NCBI GenBank assembly: GCA_003116975.1 | Contig: BGKB01000056.1 | Span: 310,001 to 374,000 of the forward strand | From: Aurantiochytrium sp. KH105 | Taxonomy: Eukaryota > Sar > Bigyra > Thraustochytrida > Thraustochytriidae | Direction of reading: 5' to 3' | Length of the DNA: 64,000 bases | Shown here: positions 8,611 to 18,907 of the stretch, piece after piece | Numbering within the stretch: the first letter of the stretch is position 1 | How the letters are laid out: the number at the start of each line of letters is the position of its first letter | The notes under the pieces: generated by a model | What the model saw: only the letters and a program-made list of their open reading frames with translations | Told to the model about the DNA's origin: nothing | Database searches by the model: none | Translations under genes and position numbers: made by a program

Positions 8611-11600
8611 CTATGCCGAAGACGCGAGCTCCTCTTGAAACGCGACGCGGTACACATCCTTGTATTCCTTGGCAAAATGAAAATCGATACCTTCGCGAAG
8701 GTAGTCCGGAAGCTCATCCACATCCTTGCGGTTGCCATCGGGTACGACGATCGTGTCGACACCAGCGCGCCGCGCGGCGATCACCTTCTCCTTGATGCCA
8801 CCAACAGGAAGGACGCGGCCAATAAGACTAATTTCACCCGTCATGGCGAGGTCAGCCTTGACGGACTTGCCGAGCGCCAACGAAAGAAGCGCCGTCGTCA
8901 TAGTCACACCCGCAGAAGGGCCGTCCTTGGGGGTCGCGCCCTCGGGAACGTGAAGGTGGATCTGGTTGGCCTCGAAAAAGTCGCTACCAGGGGAAACCTC
9001 TTGCAAAAAGTGCTTGGCGTTCGTCTGCGCAAGACGGACACTCTCCTGCATGACGTCACCCAGCTGGCCAGTCGAATGCACGCTAAAGGGAGAACCAGGA
9101 CCGCGCGCTGGCGTCTTGCCATCTTCCGTCGTTTCTTCCTTGCGAGGTGGCTGCCTAATGCAGGTGCTCTCGATGTACAGAGCGCTGCCACCGACGGACG
9201 ACCACGCAAGACCCATGACGACGCCAGCCGGGGGCACCGAGCCGTAGAGCTTGTCGCTGTCAAACTTACGTTTGCCAACGTACTTTTCGAGATCTTCATC
9301 AGTGATGACCCACGAGGTCCGGGGCGCCGACTCTTTGTCAGCGTCCTTTTCAGCGTCAGCGTCCACCTTGTTGAGGTCGTCCTTGGCCTTGGCTTGCTCC
9401 ATGAGCAACTCAAGCGAAATCTTGCGGTAGATGCGCTCGATATGCTGCTCGAGGTTACGAACGCCGGCCTCGCGGCAGTACCAGCGGGCAAGGGACTCAA
9501 CAGCCGAGTCAGCAAGACCCAGATCCTTGGGGATTTCGATCGAAGAGGCACGCGTGGGGTTCTTCTTCATGTCCTCCGAGGGCTCCTCGAGCTCCTCGAC
9601 CGTCTTCACAACCTTGTCGTCCTCCGGGAGCGCCAGACCGGACTCACGACGGGCACGCGGCTCGAGGTAACGCTTGGCAATCTGAACCTTTTCGGGCAGA
9701 TCGTAACCGGAAAGACGAAGGACCTCCATACGGTCGAGAAGAGGGCCCGGAATCGTGCTCAAGTCGTTGGCAGTGCAGACAAAGAGAACCTTGGACAAAT
9801 CGATGGGAACGTCCAGATAGTGGTCCATGAAGGCATTGTTTTGCGCAGGATCAAGGAGCTCGAGCATGGCGCTCGAAGGATCGCCACGAAAGCCGCTCGA
9901 GCCAAGCTTATCGATCTCGTCGATGAGAACGACCGGGTTCGAGACGCCAGCGGTCTTGAGACACTGCACGAGCTTGCCCGGCATACTGCCAATATACGTG
10001 CGGCGGTGACCCTTGATTTCAGACACGTCGCTGAGGCCTCCAACAGAGAAGCGGTAGAATTCGCGGTCCAGCGCATGTGCGATGGACTGACCGATCGAGG
10101 TTTTGCCGACGCCAGGAGGACCTACGAGAAGAATAATCTTGCCCTGCACTGTGCCGCGCAAGTTGCCCACGGCAATAAACTCGAGGATGCGCTCCTTGAT
10201 GTCCTTGAGACCAAAATGATCGGACTCGAGAACGTCGCGGGCACGTGAAATGTCGAGATTCTCTACAGAATGACGACCCCAGGGCATGGCCATGAGCCAG
10301 TCCAAGTAAGCGCGCGTGACATTGAATTCGGGCGAGGTCTTTTCAAGGGTCGAAAGCTTTTTCATTTCGTCCTTGATGACCTTTTCTGCCTCGGCCGGGA
10401 GCCCCTCGTAAATGTACGTCCGCTCGTTCGTCTTTTCGCTTCCGTCTTGCTTATTTCCCTTGGAATCGGTCTCTTCCGGCTCGAGGCCCTGCAGTTGGCG
10501 AAACTGCTTTTCGTACTTGGCCAAGAGGGCATCCTTGTCGTCATGCTCGAGACCGAGCTCCTTTTTAATCTGTTTGAGCTGTTCATTGAGAAAGTACTTG
10601 CGCTGATTCGCGCTGATCGTCTCCTCGACTTGGCGCGAGATCTCCTGCTGCAAATCGTTGAGGTGAGCCTCCTTTTTCAAAAGCGCAAGCACCTTGCTCA
10701 GACGAGTTTCCAAATTGAAGGCCTCAAGAACCTCCTGAAGCTCGTCGCCGTCAGCCGACGTGAGCGAGGCCGCAAAGTTGCACACGTGGTACGGGTCACT
10801 CATGTCGAATCTGGTGGAGAAGAAGTGCATGTGCTCACGCATCAGAGGATTTGTCCTCATGACATCTCGAAGGGTACTCAGCACCTCATTGGTGTAGGCC
10901 CGGATCACGTCGCGATCAAAATTTTCAAGCGGGAACTCGGTCAGATGCTGCACCTGGACAAGTGGCGGGGGTCCTTCCTTGAGAATTTCCTCGAGTTGAA
11001 TTTTGCGGTGCGCCTTGACCACCAAGGTCCACGACTCCTCCCGAGCACTGGCGACGGCTTCATTTGGCGTCGCAGCGCGTGCGCGAGTCAGCTCGTCCTC
11101 CTCAAAGAGGGCGTTGCGAAGATCTTGCTTTCTACGTTGCTGCACGGGGTCCTGAAAGTCAATCGTGGCTTCTTCGCGATGGTGCAAGCCATGATCGCCA
11201 AAGCCGTCATTGTGCTCGGCCTCGTGTCCCGGCGAGAGAAGCTCGCGCATGGGCTCCATTTGCACGATCTGAGCAAAGGTGCCGATTTTGTGGACATCCT
11301 TCATGCTTTTGAACGAGTGCATGTCGGCGGTTGGAATCGCCTCGGGATCCGCATGCAGGCCACCTTTCCGGAGGAACAGACCGATGAAGGGGTTGCCGCT
11401 TGCGCGTGTGCGCACCAGGGCTTCGTAGACCTTGCGGTCGGTGATCTGAATAGGGTGCAAGAGTCCAGGGAAAAGAGGGCGCCGGTCCAGCGGCAGTGCA
11501 AGCACTTGCGGCTGTCTCGGGGCACCCTGAAGGTTCAACACCGGTGCGATCGACGACGACGACGACGACGACGACGAAGAAGAAGAAGAAGAAGAAGAGG

Positions 11601-11952
11601 AGGAAGAGGAGGAGGAGGAGGAAGAAGCAGAAGATGGATCCTGCGGGTTCTCCGAGGCTGACGTCTTTGGCGTTCCCTTGGCCTCGGCACTCTCTGCCTC
11701 ACTCGCCGCCGTCTGCTCGGACGCGGCAGCGTCCTCCTTGGCAGCCGCGGCGGCTGCGTCGGTCGCGCCCTCCGTCTTGGCCTTCTTGTCCCACCACCAC
11801 GAGCTCATCGCCCTCGTCTCCGCATTCTGGGCCCCCGCCGCCGCCCTCCGCACGGCCTCGGTCTCCTGCCGCGGCCGCAGCAGCGCCGCGCGCGCGCCCG
11901 CCCTGCGCGCCGCCGCCGCGAGCATCCCGCCAAGAGTGGACGACGATTTCAA
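8611..11952 (-). CDS. LONP1: Mitochondrial ATP-dependent Lon protease
   Basis: AAA+ Ser/Lys protease of the mitochondrial matrix (LONP1/PIM1) that degrades misfolded and oxidised proteins. 1113 residues. An Ala/Arg-rich N-terminus with few acids looks like a presequence. It is followed by an Ala/Glu linker and a run of about 30 Ser (nt 11552-11638). Then come the LON substrate-binding domain (from [14 protein letters not shown]), a coiled-coil middle region ([20 protein letters not shown]), Walker A GPPGVGKT (residues about 611-618), Walker [10 protein letters not shown] and the protease domain. The catalytic dyad is Ser1013 in KDGPSAGV and Lys1056 in GGIKEK, at the usual spacing of 43. The insert-rich region after the AAA lid ([19 protein letters not shown]) is charged and species-specific. 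Intronless. The Ser tract arises from a (GAC)n(GAA)n microsatellite read on the other strand. Confidence 0.95.
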   Translation of the reverse strand: MKSSSTLGGMLAAAARRAGARAALLRPRQETEAVRRAAAGAQNAETRAMSSWWWDKKAKTEGATDAAAAAAKEDAAASEQTAASEAESAEAKGTPKTSASENPQDPSSASSSSSSSSSSSSSSSSSSSSSSSSSIAPVLNLQGAPRQPQVLALPLDRRPLFPGLLHPIQITDRKVYEALVRTRASGNPFIGLFLRKGGLHADPEAIPTADMHSFKSMKDVHKIGTFAQIVQMEPMRELLSPGHEAEHNDGFGDHGLHHREEATIDFQDPVQQRRKQDLRNALFEEDELTRARAATPNEAVASAREESWTLVVKAHRKIQLEEILKEGPPPLVQVQHLTEFPLENFDRDVIRAYTNEVLSTLRDVMRTNPLMREHMHFFSTRFDMSDPYHVCNFAASLTSADGDELQEVLEAFNLETRLSKVLALLKKEAHLNDLQQEISRQVEETISANQRKYFLNEQLKQIKKELGLEHDDKDALLAKYEKQFRQLQGLEPEETDSKGNKQDGSEKTNERTYIYEGLPAEAEKVIKDEMKKLSTLEKTSPEFNVTRAYLDWLMAMPWGRHSVENLDISRARDVLESDHFGLKDIKERILEFIAVGNLRGTVQGKIILLVGPPGVGKTSIGQSIAHALDREFYRFSVGGLSDVSEIKGHRRTYIGSMPGKLVQCLKTAGVSNPVVLIDEIDKLGSSGFRGDPSSAMLELLDPAQNNAFMDHYLDVPIDLSKVLFVCTANDLSTIPGPLLDRMEVLRLSGYDLPEKVQIAKRYLEPRARRESGLALPEDDKVVKTVEELEEPSEDMKKNPTRASSIEIPKDLGLADSAVESLARWYCREAGVRNLEQHIERIYRKISLELLMEQAKAKDDLNKVDADAEKDADKESAPRTSWVITDEDLEKYVGKRKFDSDKLYGSVPPAGVVMGLAWSSVGGSALYIESTCIRQPPRKEETTEDGKTPARGPGSPFSVHSTGQLGDVMQESVRLAQTNAKHFLQEVSPGSDFFEANQIHLHVPEGATPKDGPSAGVTMTTALLSLALGKSVKADLAMTGEISLIGRVLPVGGIKEKVIAARRAGVDTIVVPDGNRKDVDELPDYLREGIDFHFAKEYKDVYRVAFQEELASSA
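11552..11638. repeat. (GAC)n/(GAA)n/(GAG)n trinucleotide tract inside lon
   Basis: Compound trinucleotide microsatellite on the + strand. In the minus-strand lon frame it encodes a poly-Ser linker between the presequence and the LON N-domain, so length changes would stay in frame. Confidence 0.85.
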
Positions 11953-12860
11953 AAAGCAAATCCGCCGCGATCCCGTTCAAAAAACCAAATCGACCCTGAT
12001 CGATCTGCCTGGCCAAGCCCGCCCGCCCGCCCGCTCGCTCCCGCGCCCGCCCGCACGCACGCACGCGCTCGCGCCCGCGTGCCGCAGCCGGTCGCTCCGT
12101 CGATCGGGGTCTGCTGCTGCAGCTGCGGCTGCTCCTCCCCGTCACTCTCCCTCGCGATCCTGCTTTCTTTCTCTGCCATCGTCGCGCGATCTTCGCGATC
12201 TCGCCGCCGCCGCACACAGACAGACACACAGACAGACTGACTGACCGACAGACCCGGCCTCGCGGCGCCGCGGCGTGCGCGCGCGGCGTGCGCGGCGGCC
12301 GCGGCGTGCGCGGCGGCCGCGGCGTGCGCGGCGGCGAGGGACGCGGCCGGCGGCGAGATCGAGCAGATCGGATGCGGCTGCCGGGAGGCGGAGGGAGGGA
12401 GGGGCGAGGGCGGGGATGATTCCGCCCGGTTCTGCAGCGCGCGCGCCAGACCTGGCGAGGCGCAGGCGCGGCGCAGACGCCCGCCAGGGGCCTTCTCTCG
12501 CGCGCGCGCTCGGCTGCGGCCGCTCGACGTGCGACGAGCTGAGCTAGGCTGAGCTAAGCTAAGCTGAGCTGACGCTGGATGAGATGAGTTGACCTTGGTT
12601 GAGATGAGACGACCTGAGAGCGCCTCAAAGATAGCGCATGCAGACCTGCTTTGCGCAAGCTGCCGCCCGAGCTCTCTCTCGCCCGAGTTCTCTCTCGCCC
12701 GTGTCGCGCTTGCGTGAGGAGGAGGAGGCGGCGGGGCGCAGGTAGCGCTCACCGCGCGACGGTGGCTCGCGTTCCGGTGGCGGCGGCGACGACGACGACG
12801 ACGACGGCCCTACCTAGCTAGGTCGTGCGTCACAGCAACCTTTTCTGCTCACTGGCGAGG
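11953..12860. promoter_or_regulatory. Divergent GC-rich promoter between lon and the amidohydrolase gene
   Basis: About 0.9 kb, extremely GC-rich, between two genes with mitochondrial-looking N-termini. Contains three near-perfect copies of an 18-bp unit (GCGGCGTGCGCGGCGGCC) at 12283-12335, a 5-bp-periodic GAGCT/AAGCT tract at about 12535-12570 and a (GAC)n run at 12787-12806. Long open frames here are compositional. Confidence 0.5.
12283..12335. repeat. 18-bp tandem repeat, 3 copies
   Basis: Units at 12283-12300, 12301-12318 and 12319-12335 (last one lacks one base), identical apart from the truncation. Lies in the shared lon/amidohydrolase promoter. Confidence 0.9.
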
Positions 12861-13724
12861 ATGACGCCGGCACGCCGCCTCGCGACGAGCGTCGCGCGAC
12901 GAGGGTCGCGCAGCGCCTCGACGTCGGCGGCACCTAAGACACGCGAGGGACCGAATTTCAAGACGGTGATCCCGCATCAAGCAAAAGGGCCGGCAAACTT
13001 TCTCGTCACCTGCGAGCATGCCGCGAACGGGCTTCCCGCGGAAATCGCCTGGGGCGCCGCCGACGAAAGCCGCGGGCTCTCTACGCAGCATTGGGCGTAT
13101 GATCCGGGCGCACTTGACTTGGCGGTAGAGCTTGCGGATGCGCTCCAAGCCCCTCTCGTGCATTCGCTGTACAGTCGGCTCTTTGTCGATGTCAACAGAC
13201 CCGTCTCGTCATCGACGCTCGCGCGCACGCTCTGCGATCAGCAGGCCGTCGAGCTGAATCGCGATGTGCAAGACTCACCGCAAGCGCTGGAAGAAAGAAT
13301 TTGCAAGTACTATCTGCCATACCACGGTGAGATTGAACGCGTTGCGCAGGAAACAGGCGCGAAGACGGCTATTTCTGTGCACACTTTTACACCAAACTAT
13401 GAAGGGTCCGTTCGCGACTTTGAAATCGGAGTCCTCTACTCCACGTCCAACCAGACGCTTGTAGAAATGATGACGGACGCGTTCAACGCGAGCGGGTTCT
13501 CGGCCAAAGTCAATGAGCCCTGGAGCGGGCGGCACGGATTCATGTTCTCCGTTGACTGCTTTACGTACAATGCTAGTCCTCCCGGGACACGCGACGCGAT
13601 CATGTTGGAAATTCGCAATGACAAGTGTCAGGACGCAGCCTGGCGTGCGCGCTTCCTTGAAGCTATGCTTCCGTTCTTGGCAAAAGCGGAGGAGAAGGGT
13701 TCCGCGCCTTTTCCGCGCTTGTAG
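12861..13724 (+). CDS. N-formylglutamate amidohydrolase family protein
   Basis: Member of the FGase family of metal-dependent amidohydrolases. 287 residues from the ATG at 12861. The frame is open to a GTG at 12825, but the ATG is the first standard start. Seen: VTCEHAANGLP (metal-site strand), AYDPGALDLA, YSRLFVDVNRP, AISVHTFTP and MLEIRND, i.e. the whole conserved order of the family. The N-terminus (MTPARRLATSVARRGS) is Arg/Ser/Ala-rich without acids, like a mitochondrial targeting peptide. Bacterial relatives act in histidine degradation; eukaryotic members are largely uncharacterised, so the substrate is open. Its 3' end overlaps the proposed last exon of the glycosyltransferase-like gene on the other strand by about 60 nt. 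Confidence 0.85.
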   Translation: MTPARRLATSVARRGSRSASTSAAPKTREGPNFKTVIPHQAKGPANFLVTCEHAANGLPAEIAWGAADESRGLSTQHWAYDPGALDLAVELADALQAPLVHSLYSRLFVDVNRPVSSSTLARTLCDQQAVELNRDVQDSPQALEERICKYYLPYHGEIERVAQETGAKTAISVHTFTPNYEGSVRDFEIGVLYSTSNQTLVEMMTDAFNASGFSAKVNEPWSGRHGFMFSVDCFTYNASPPGTRDAIMLEIRNDKCQDAAWRARFLEAMLPFLAKAEEKGSAPFPRL

Positions 13725-15334
13725 CCTCGCGCAGAGCGTCGCGACAGCGGAACCTTGCACGGACGCGCGCATCAAAGGGATCCTCCGACGGCGACTGCGC
13801 TGATAGGGGTCTTCCGTCGATATCTCTGTGTGTGAACAGCCCTGGACCTTGCGCCAGCACAAAGCAGCGTTCGTCCCAGAGGTGTGGGCTGTGTGCCAAT
13901 GCACCTTCGATTGTGCGCGTCCAGTCACGAGCAGCTGCTTCTCGAATGTAGGTCTTTTGTTTGAGTTCATTTCCATCCATTTCATTGCATCCATTGATAC
14001 ATTTATCCAGTCAATCATGCATGCATGTGTGTTCGTTCTTGTTAGATTGTCCTTTTACCGCACAGCCCTCCCATTCGACGTACCTTGTAAAAGAGTGGCG
14101 CCAGGACAAACGGATTATTTGACCACCCGCTATGCGTAGAGTGCGCGCAGAACCAGGTCTCGTGCCAGCTCGCAGTCGTGTCCCCGCAACGCCAGATGAT
14201 CTCAGCATGAGCAAGACCAAAGTATTTTACAGGATCTAATAGCCAGTGAACGGTTTCCAACAAACTATGATTCGAGCCGTATGGCGTTTCGATATGCATC
14301 AAGTCCGCCTCACGTCTCTTCCATATCCAAGGATAGAACGGCTCGCCAGGTTCGTACCGGTGTCTCAGCTTGACCACGTCTACAGCGCCCGAGCGTGCGA
14401 GTGCTCGCGCCTGTTCAAGTATTTCAAGGGCGTTTTGCTTGGCGTGATCCTGCACGCAAAAATCTTCCTCAATGAAAAGGACGTGTTCGACACCGCGTTC
14501 TAGAGCTCTATCCATGAGAATATTGAGCGCAGGACCGATTCCCTCTTGATGCGCAGATCCAACCACCTCCAGAGCATATTCTGCAGGCAATGTATCGACC
14601 CGTTTGTCCCTGGCAGCAAGATGAGGAACACTTTTTTCCATAGACGGTGGCGCATCTGCCCAATTTTGCAGGAAAATAATCCGATGATCTGCAGCAGCGA
14701 GCAATCCACTCTCCATCCATGATGCTGCCGCCGCCTGAAACGATGGACCACCACGATTCACAAGTGCCACGATGGCGAGGCTACCTGGGCGAGTTTGGCG
14801 TTCATCAAGTACACGAGCTCTGCGACTGCATTCCTTGCGCAAAGATTGATCACCTGCAAAAGGTAAATGAGTCGTGGCCACAATCGTTCGCGTCGAGCCA
14901 CTTGACGAGACGCCACGAGCCCACACAACGAGCGTGTGCTCCCCAAACGGCAAGCTGCCAGCGTTGATGACGGTTGCCTCGCTGCTTGGTAGGCAAGAGG
15001 CTGGCGCTGGATCAAACTGCACCGAGAAAAGCTGGATGCAGATTTGTGCGTCACGAAGTTCATTTGGGATGTCGAGCTCAAAGGCTGTGTTCGTCAGCAC
15101 GTAGACGCCGTCCCTTGCAGGCTGCACGACGCGTACGCGCGGACTCGCTGCTGCGACTGCTTGCTCATCTGATCCAATGCTCTGCAAGGCCTCTGCGGCA
15201 AGACCCGGGCAAGCGTCGAAACTTGGCGCAGAGCACTCGCGCGTTTGCTCGCTCGCGCAGAAGACTATGAGCGCAAAGAGCGTCGTCGTCCATGGCAACA
15301 GCCAGCTCAAGATCTTCATGGTTGGTTTTTGCAT
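13663..15334 (-). CDS. Putative secretory-pathway glycosyltransferase (two exons)
   Basis: Type II or secreted protein with an N-terminal hydrophobic signal/anchor (MKILSWLLPWTTTLFALIVF). Exon 1 15334-14084 codes 417 residues and ends TTTTACAAG followed by a GTACGT donor. A 130-nt intron (14083-13954) ends AAAAG, and exon 2 13953-13663 adds 96 residues in phase (TYIREAAARDWTRTI and so on, with FVLAQGPGLFTHRDIDG). Reading straight through the donor gives only 13 odd residues, so splicing is favoured. The centre has SLAIVALVNRGG and VEHVLFIEEDFCV, an acidic motif in a hydrophobic strand as in nucleotide-sugar-binding glycosyltransferases, plus HWLLDPVKYFG. I cannot assign a GT family. The alternative start MKILS is five codons downstream of the first ATG. 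Confidence 0.5.
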
Positions 15335-15601
15335 TGCTTGAAGTTCTAATTTTCAACGACGTGAAGAATTTTTTTAGTTGGACTGATCATCGATTACGGT
15401 CGAGCTTAAACACACCGATTCATCTTCCTCTACCAGCACACAACAAACCGAGCAGGCGACAAAAGAAGAGAGAAACATGACATGGGAAAATTATGCTTTT
15501 CTCGAATTTCGAAGCTCGTCGAGCTTGCTTGACAATCAAGTCCAATACTCAAACCAGCAGGAACCAATACAAAGTTCAATATCATTTCTTTATTCGTCAT
15601 A
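15335..15601. other. Short intergenic region
   Basis: Upstream of the glycosyltransferase-like gene and downstream of the Roc gene (both -). An AATAAA on the minus strand at 15594-15589 begins only 7 nt after the Roc-gene stop, implying a very short 3' UTR. Relatively A/T-rich, no gene. Confidence 0.4.
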
Positions 15602-18600
15602 CTACGCATTTTTAATGCGCGTGATGAGCTCCTTGTAAAAGGCTTCTGCAAGGTACAGGCGACGCTGAAAAGGCATGGACTCCTTTTCTGAGAAGAGATG
15701 CTCGGCCGATGGTGGAGCAGCATCAATGTAAGCAGAGAAAGTGGCAAACCCCGTACGATTTGGATCACTCTCATGCACAAGCAAAATGGGTTTCTCCTCT
15801 TGCAGCGCTGTTCCCAGCTCCATTTTCACGGCGTCAGAGAACACCGTCTTGGAAAGGAAAAGCAAATAGCACTTGGACTCACGAATGCCACGTCTCATGG
15901 CATCCTCTGCGAGGTTACCCTCCGTCTCCTGGTCAATCCAGACACGAAGTCCACGATTCCGAAGCTTCTCCGCCATGAGGTTGCAGGCATCCCCTGCATC
16001 GACATGCCGATGGCTTATAAAGACGTGGTTATTGAGTCCAGCAGCGAGCGGAATGTTCTCCCTTTCCACGGGACTCGTATCCACCTCATCTTCCGTCAAT
16101 GAGCCGTCCTCAAAAAAGGGAGCAAACTCTGGAACTTTGGCATTTCTCGTTCCCACAGACATGACCAGGTGTTTCCCGGCCTCGCGCGCCTCGACCATGT
16201 CATCATATCTGACCAGCACAGAGTCGTCTGACGGGGACTGCAACAGGAGCTCCCATGGCAAGTCCCGAAACACGGCATCACGCGCCCCGCGAAAAATGCT
16301 CACCAGCGTCTTGAGTGTTGTTGCCGGTTGGTGCGCGTCTTGTGCCATGCGGACCCATATTTTGTCGCCTTCTTCCTCGAGCGCAAATACCGAGAGGTCG
16401 AAGCGAACAATTGCTCGATCTCCGGCAAGCTGAGGTGCGCGCTTGCCTTTGTTCACTTCTCCGCTGTACTGCGCACAAAGCGAGAGCATTCGCGCGAAGA
16501 CACCGTCCGGGAGAAAGAATTCGGAAAAGTCCAACACGCAGGTGAGGCCGCTGTCCATGTCGGTAATCTCTGCGTCAAGACGAGAGTCTATCGAGTTCTT
16601 GAGCAGACTGCTCACGAGGTAAAGTGTCTCGTTTTGACGGTTTCTCGGCAGCGACTTTTCGGAAAAGTTCCAGTCTGACATCAGCATATTGTCGTGCATG
16701 AACTCCCGAAGGTAGTCGACTTCTTCGTCATTCCACAGAAACCTCAGCAGACTGAGCGTGGCGATCCCGCGTTTGCGTAGTACGGCAAAGTCCTTTCTAA
16801 GCCCAGCGTTCTGAAGTTCTTGGCCGTACCGAACCTGGCTGACATGGATCTCATCCGCAATCACGCGCGAAAGCTTGTCCAGAAGCCACTGCGGGTTCAG
16901 GACGACCTTGTTGTGCAAGGTGTCTGTAGCGCGGAGATGGACGAGCATGCCGAGTTCATGGAAAAAGCTCAAGAGCTCATCGGTTTGATCACCGGCGTGG
17001 TACTTGGTCGCGAGTTCTTGCACTGTATCAAAAGACACATGATCGCGGCCGAGCTTCAGCAGGTCGTCCAACACCTTGAGCCACCTCAACGAGATCTTTC
17101 GCGAGATGGCCTCGAGCGACGACGCGCTCCCTTCGACAGCAGTTCTCAATTCTGAGGCATGACCTGGCTCACGGCTCATGTTGTCGATGGGAAAGAAACT
17201 GAGCCCTGCCGTCGAATTCAGAACGATGTTTTCATTCTCCTCAACAGACAAGTTGTCGACGAGAATCTTCTCCGCATCACGAGCGCTATCAGACGCCTGG
17301 TCATAGTGCGTGCCCACCAGAATGATGGGTGCAGTCGGCGCATGCAGCTTGACCGAGTTGAGCCAAAAGGAAAGGTACGCCACGGCTTGGTCTTGCTTGA
17401 TGAGGAGTTCCTGCATGTCGAAGACGACCATGAAGACGCCGCCCTCGCGCGTGAGAAAAATGTGGTGCAGCGCGTAAAAGACCTCCTGACCCGCATAGTC
17501 CCAGATCGTAAAGATGATCTTCTCGCCCGACTGCGTCTTGCCGGCCATGTCCTGGATCTCCGCATATTCGAACCGCTGCGCCATCTCGGCCTCGGGCACC
17601 AGCTCCACCTGCTCCTCTGCCGCGAAAGGCCGCGCGGCAGAAGAACGTCGGCGTCCAAAGACGGCATTCGAAAGGCCTTGGGAGACGCGCCGGGGCAGTA
17701 ATTGCCTTCTCTGGCTTCTGGGTTGCTCCGCTTGCACGGCCATGCGCAGCGCCGCCACGCGGCACACTTGGCGTTCGAACCCGCTGTCGAAGTCCTTGCT
17801 CTTTTCCCAGGACTCTGCATCGGTGCGCGTGAGCTCGACGCCCACCGTCGAGAGGTGCTCCGCCACGGGCGGCATGCTCAGCAGCGAGCGCACCGTGGAC
17901 GTCTTGCCGGCGGCGCCCTGGCCGATGACCATGAGCTTGCAGCGGCCCAGCTCCGCGGGGTCCCCGTTCGCCAGCGCCGCCTTGAGCGCCTCCTTCGCCG
18001 CCACAGTAGTTGTGGGAGCGCCGAGCACTTCCTTGATGGGCCGCACGGGCTCCGTGCCGTCCAGCACGCGCATCGAGGCGCCAGTCTCCGCGTCCCAGAT
18101 GCGCACGCTCTTGTCGAAAGATCCGCTCACGATCTCCGACCCCAAGAGAGAGACCGAGGTTACCGACAACGAGTGTCCTTGCAAGGCGTGCAGCTTCGCT
18201 CCGCTGCGCGCGTCCCAGAGTCTGACCGTCTTGTCGGCGGACCCGCTCACGATGCGGTCTCCCTCGATCGCGACAGAGTACACCAAGCGGGTGTGTCCTT
18301 CGAGGACGCGGACGAGCTCGAAGGAAGGCACGGCGTAGACCCTCACCTTGTTGTCATAGGACCCGCTGACCATGCGCTGCGCGTCGACCGCGACCGCTCC
18401 GACCGCGCCTGTCGCCTCCGTGAGGACGTGGCGTGGGCCGCCGCTGACCCGGTCGAAAATGCGCACGGTGTTGTCTTTCAACCCGGCCACGAGGAGGTTC
18501 TCGTGGGCGGCGACGCTGTAGACCTTCGCCCCGGCGTCGATCCTCAAGGTCTCTCGGCCGCTGATCTCGTCCCAGACGCGGACGGTCCGGTCGCCGGACC

Positions 18601-18907
18601 CGGAGATGATCTCGTTGCCGTCGAAGATGACGCTTAAGACAGCGATAGTGTGGCCCTGGAGGGCGTGCAGGACGGAGGCGGTGGCCAGATCAATCAGGAA
18701 GAGGCCGCCTGCGCCAGTCCCCACGGCGGCGAGGTTGCCCTGCACGGCCACAGTGTTGGCCCCATTGTTGTTGGGCGTCTTCATCTCCAAGACGAGGGCG
18801 CCGTCCTTCTTGCTCCATGCACGCAACGAGCAGTCGTCGACGCTGGCAGCCAGCACGAGGTCGGTGGACTGCGCGACGCCGTACACGTTGCCTCGGATGC
18901 GGACCAT
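15602..18907 (-). CDS. WD40 - Roc-COR GTPase - TIR domain protein
   Basis: 1101 residues from the ATG at 18907 (ACCGCCATGG, strong Kozak context). The frame is open 74 codons further up, but that part is Pro/Ala/Arg-rich 5' UTR-like sequence. Order: WD40 repeats forming a likely 7-blade propeller (residues about 1-295, repeated SGSxDKTVRLWDxxSG units). A Roc GTPase follows, with P-loop GQGAAGKT (329-336), a poorly conserved insert, G3 DYAGQE and G4 VGTHYD. A COR region comes next (about 570-900, LSLLRFLWNDEEVDYL, LPDGVFARML). The C-terminal TIR domain (about 961-1101) runs HVFISHRHVDAGDACNLMAE, GLRVWID, YLLFLSKTVFSDAVKMELGTAL. Glu1030 sits where SARM1-type TIRs have their catalytic NADase Glu. 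Likely a cytosolic GTP-switched signalling or cell-death protein. Function is inferred from domains only. Confidence 0.88.
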   Translation of the reverse strand: MVRIRGNVYGVAQSTDLVLAASVDDCSLRAWSKKDGALVLEMKTPNNNGANTVAVQGNLAAVGTGAGGLFLIDLATASVLHALQGHTIAVLSVIFDGNEIISGSGDRTVRVWDEISGRETLRIDAGAKVYSVAAHENLLVAGLKDNTVRIFDRVSGGPRHVLTEATGAVGAVAVDAQRMVSGSYDNKVRVYAVPSFELVRVLEGHTRLVYSVAIEGDRIVSGSADKTVRLWDARSGAKLHALQGHSLSVTSVSLLGSEIVSGSFDKSVRIWDAETGASMRVLDGTEPVRPIKEVLGAPTTTVAAKEALKAALANGDPAELGRCKLMVIGQGAAGKTSTVRSLLSMPPVAEHLSTVGVELTRTDAESWEKSKDFDSGFERQVCRVAALRMAVQAEQPRSQRRQLLPRRVSQGLSNAVFGRRRSSAARPFAAEEQVELVPEAEMAQRFEYAEIQDMAGKTQSGEKIIFTIWDYAGQEVFYALHHIFLTREGGVFMVVFDMQELLIKQDQAVAYLSFWLNSVKLHAPTAPIILVGTHYDQASDSARDAEKILVDNLSVEENENIVLNSTAGLSFFPIDNMSREPGHASELRTAVEGSASSLEAISRKISLRWLKVLDDLLKLGRDHVSFDTVQELATKYHAGDQTDELLSFFHELGMLVHLRATDTLHNKVVLNPQWLLDKLSRVIADEIHVSQVRYGQELQNAGLRKDFAVLRKRGIATLSLLRFLWNDEEVDYLREFMHDNMLMSDWNFSEKSLPRNRQNETLYLVSSLLKNSIDSRLDAEITDMDSGLTCVLDFSEFFLPDGVFARMLSLCAQYSGEVNKGKRAPQLAGDRAIVRFDLSVFALEEEGDKIWVRMAQDAHQPATTLKTLVSIFRGARDAVFRDLPWELLLQSPSDDSVLVRYDDMVEAREAGKHLVMSVGTRNAKVPEFAPFFEDGSLTEDEVDTSPVERENIPLAAGLNNHVFISHRHVDAGDACNLMAEKLRNRGLRVWIDQETEGNLAEDAMRRGIRESKCYLLFLSKTVFSDAVKMELGTALQEEKPILLVHESDPNRTGFATFSAYIDAAPPSAEHLFSEKESMPFQRRLYLAEAFYKELITRIKNA

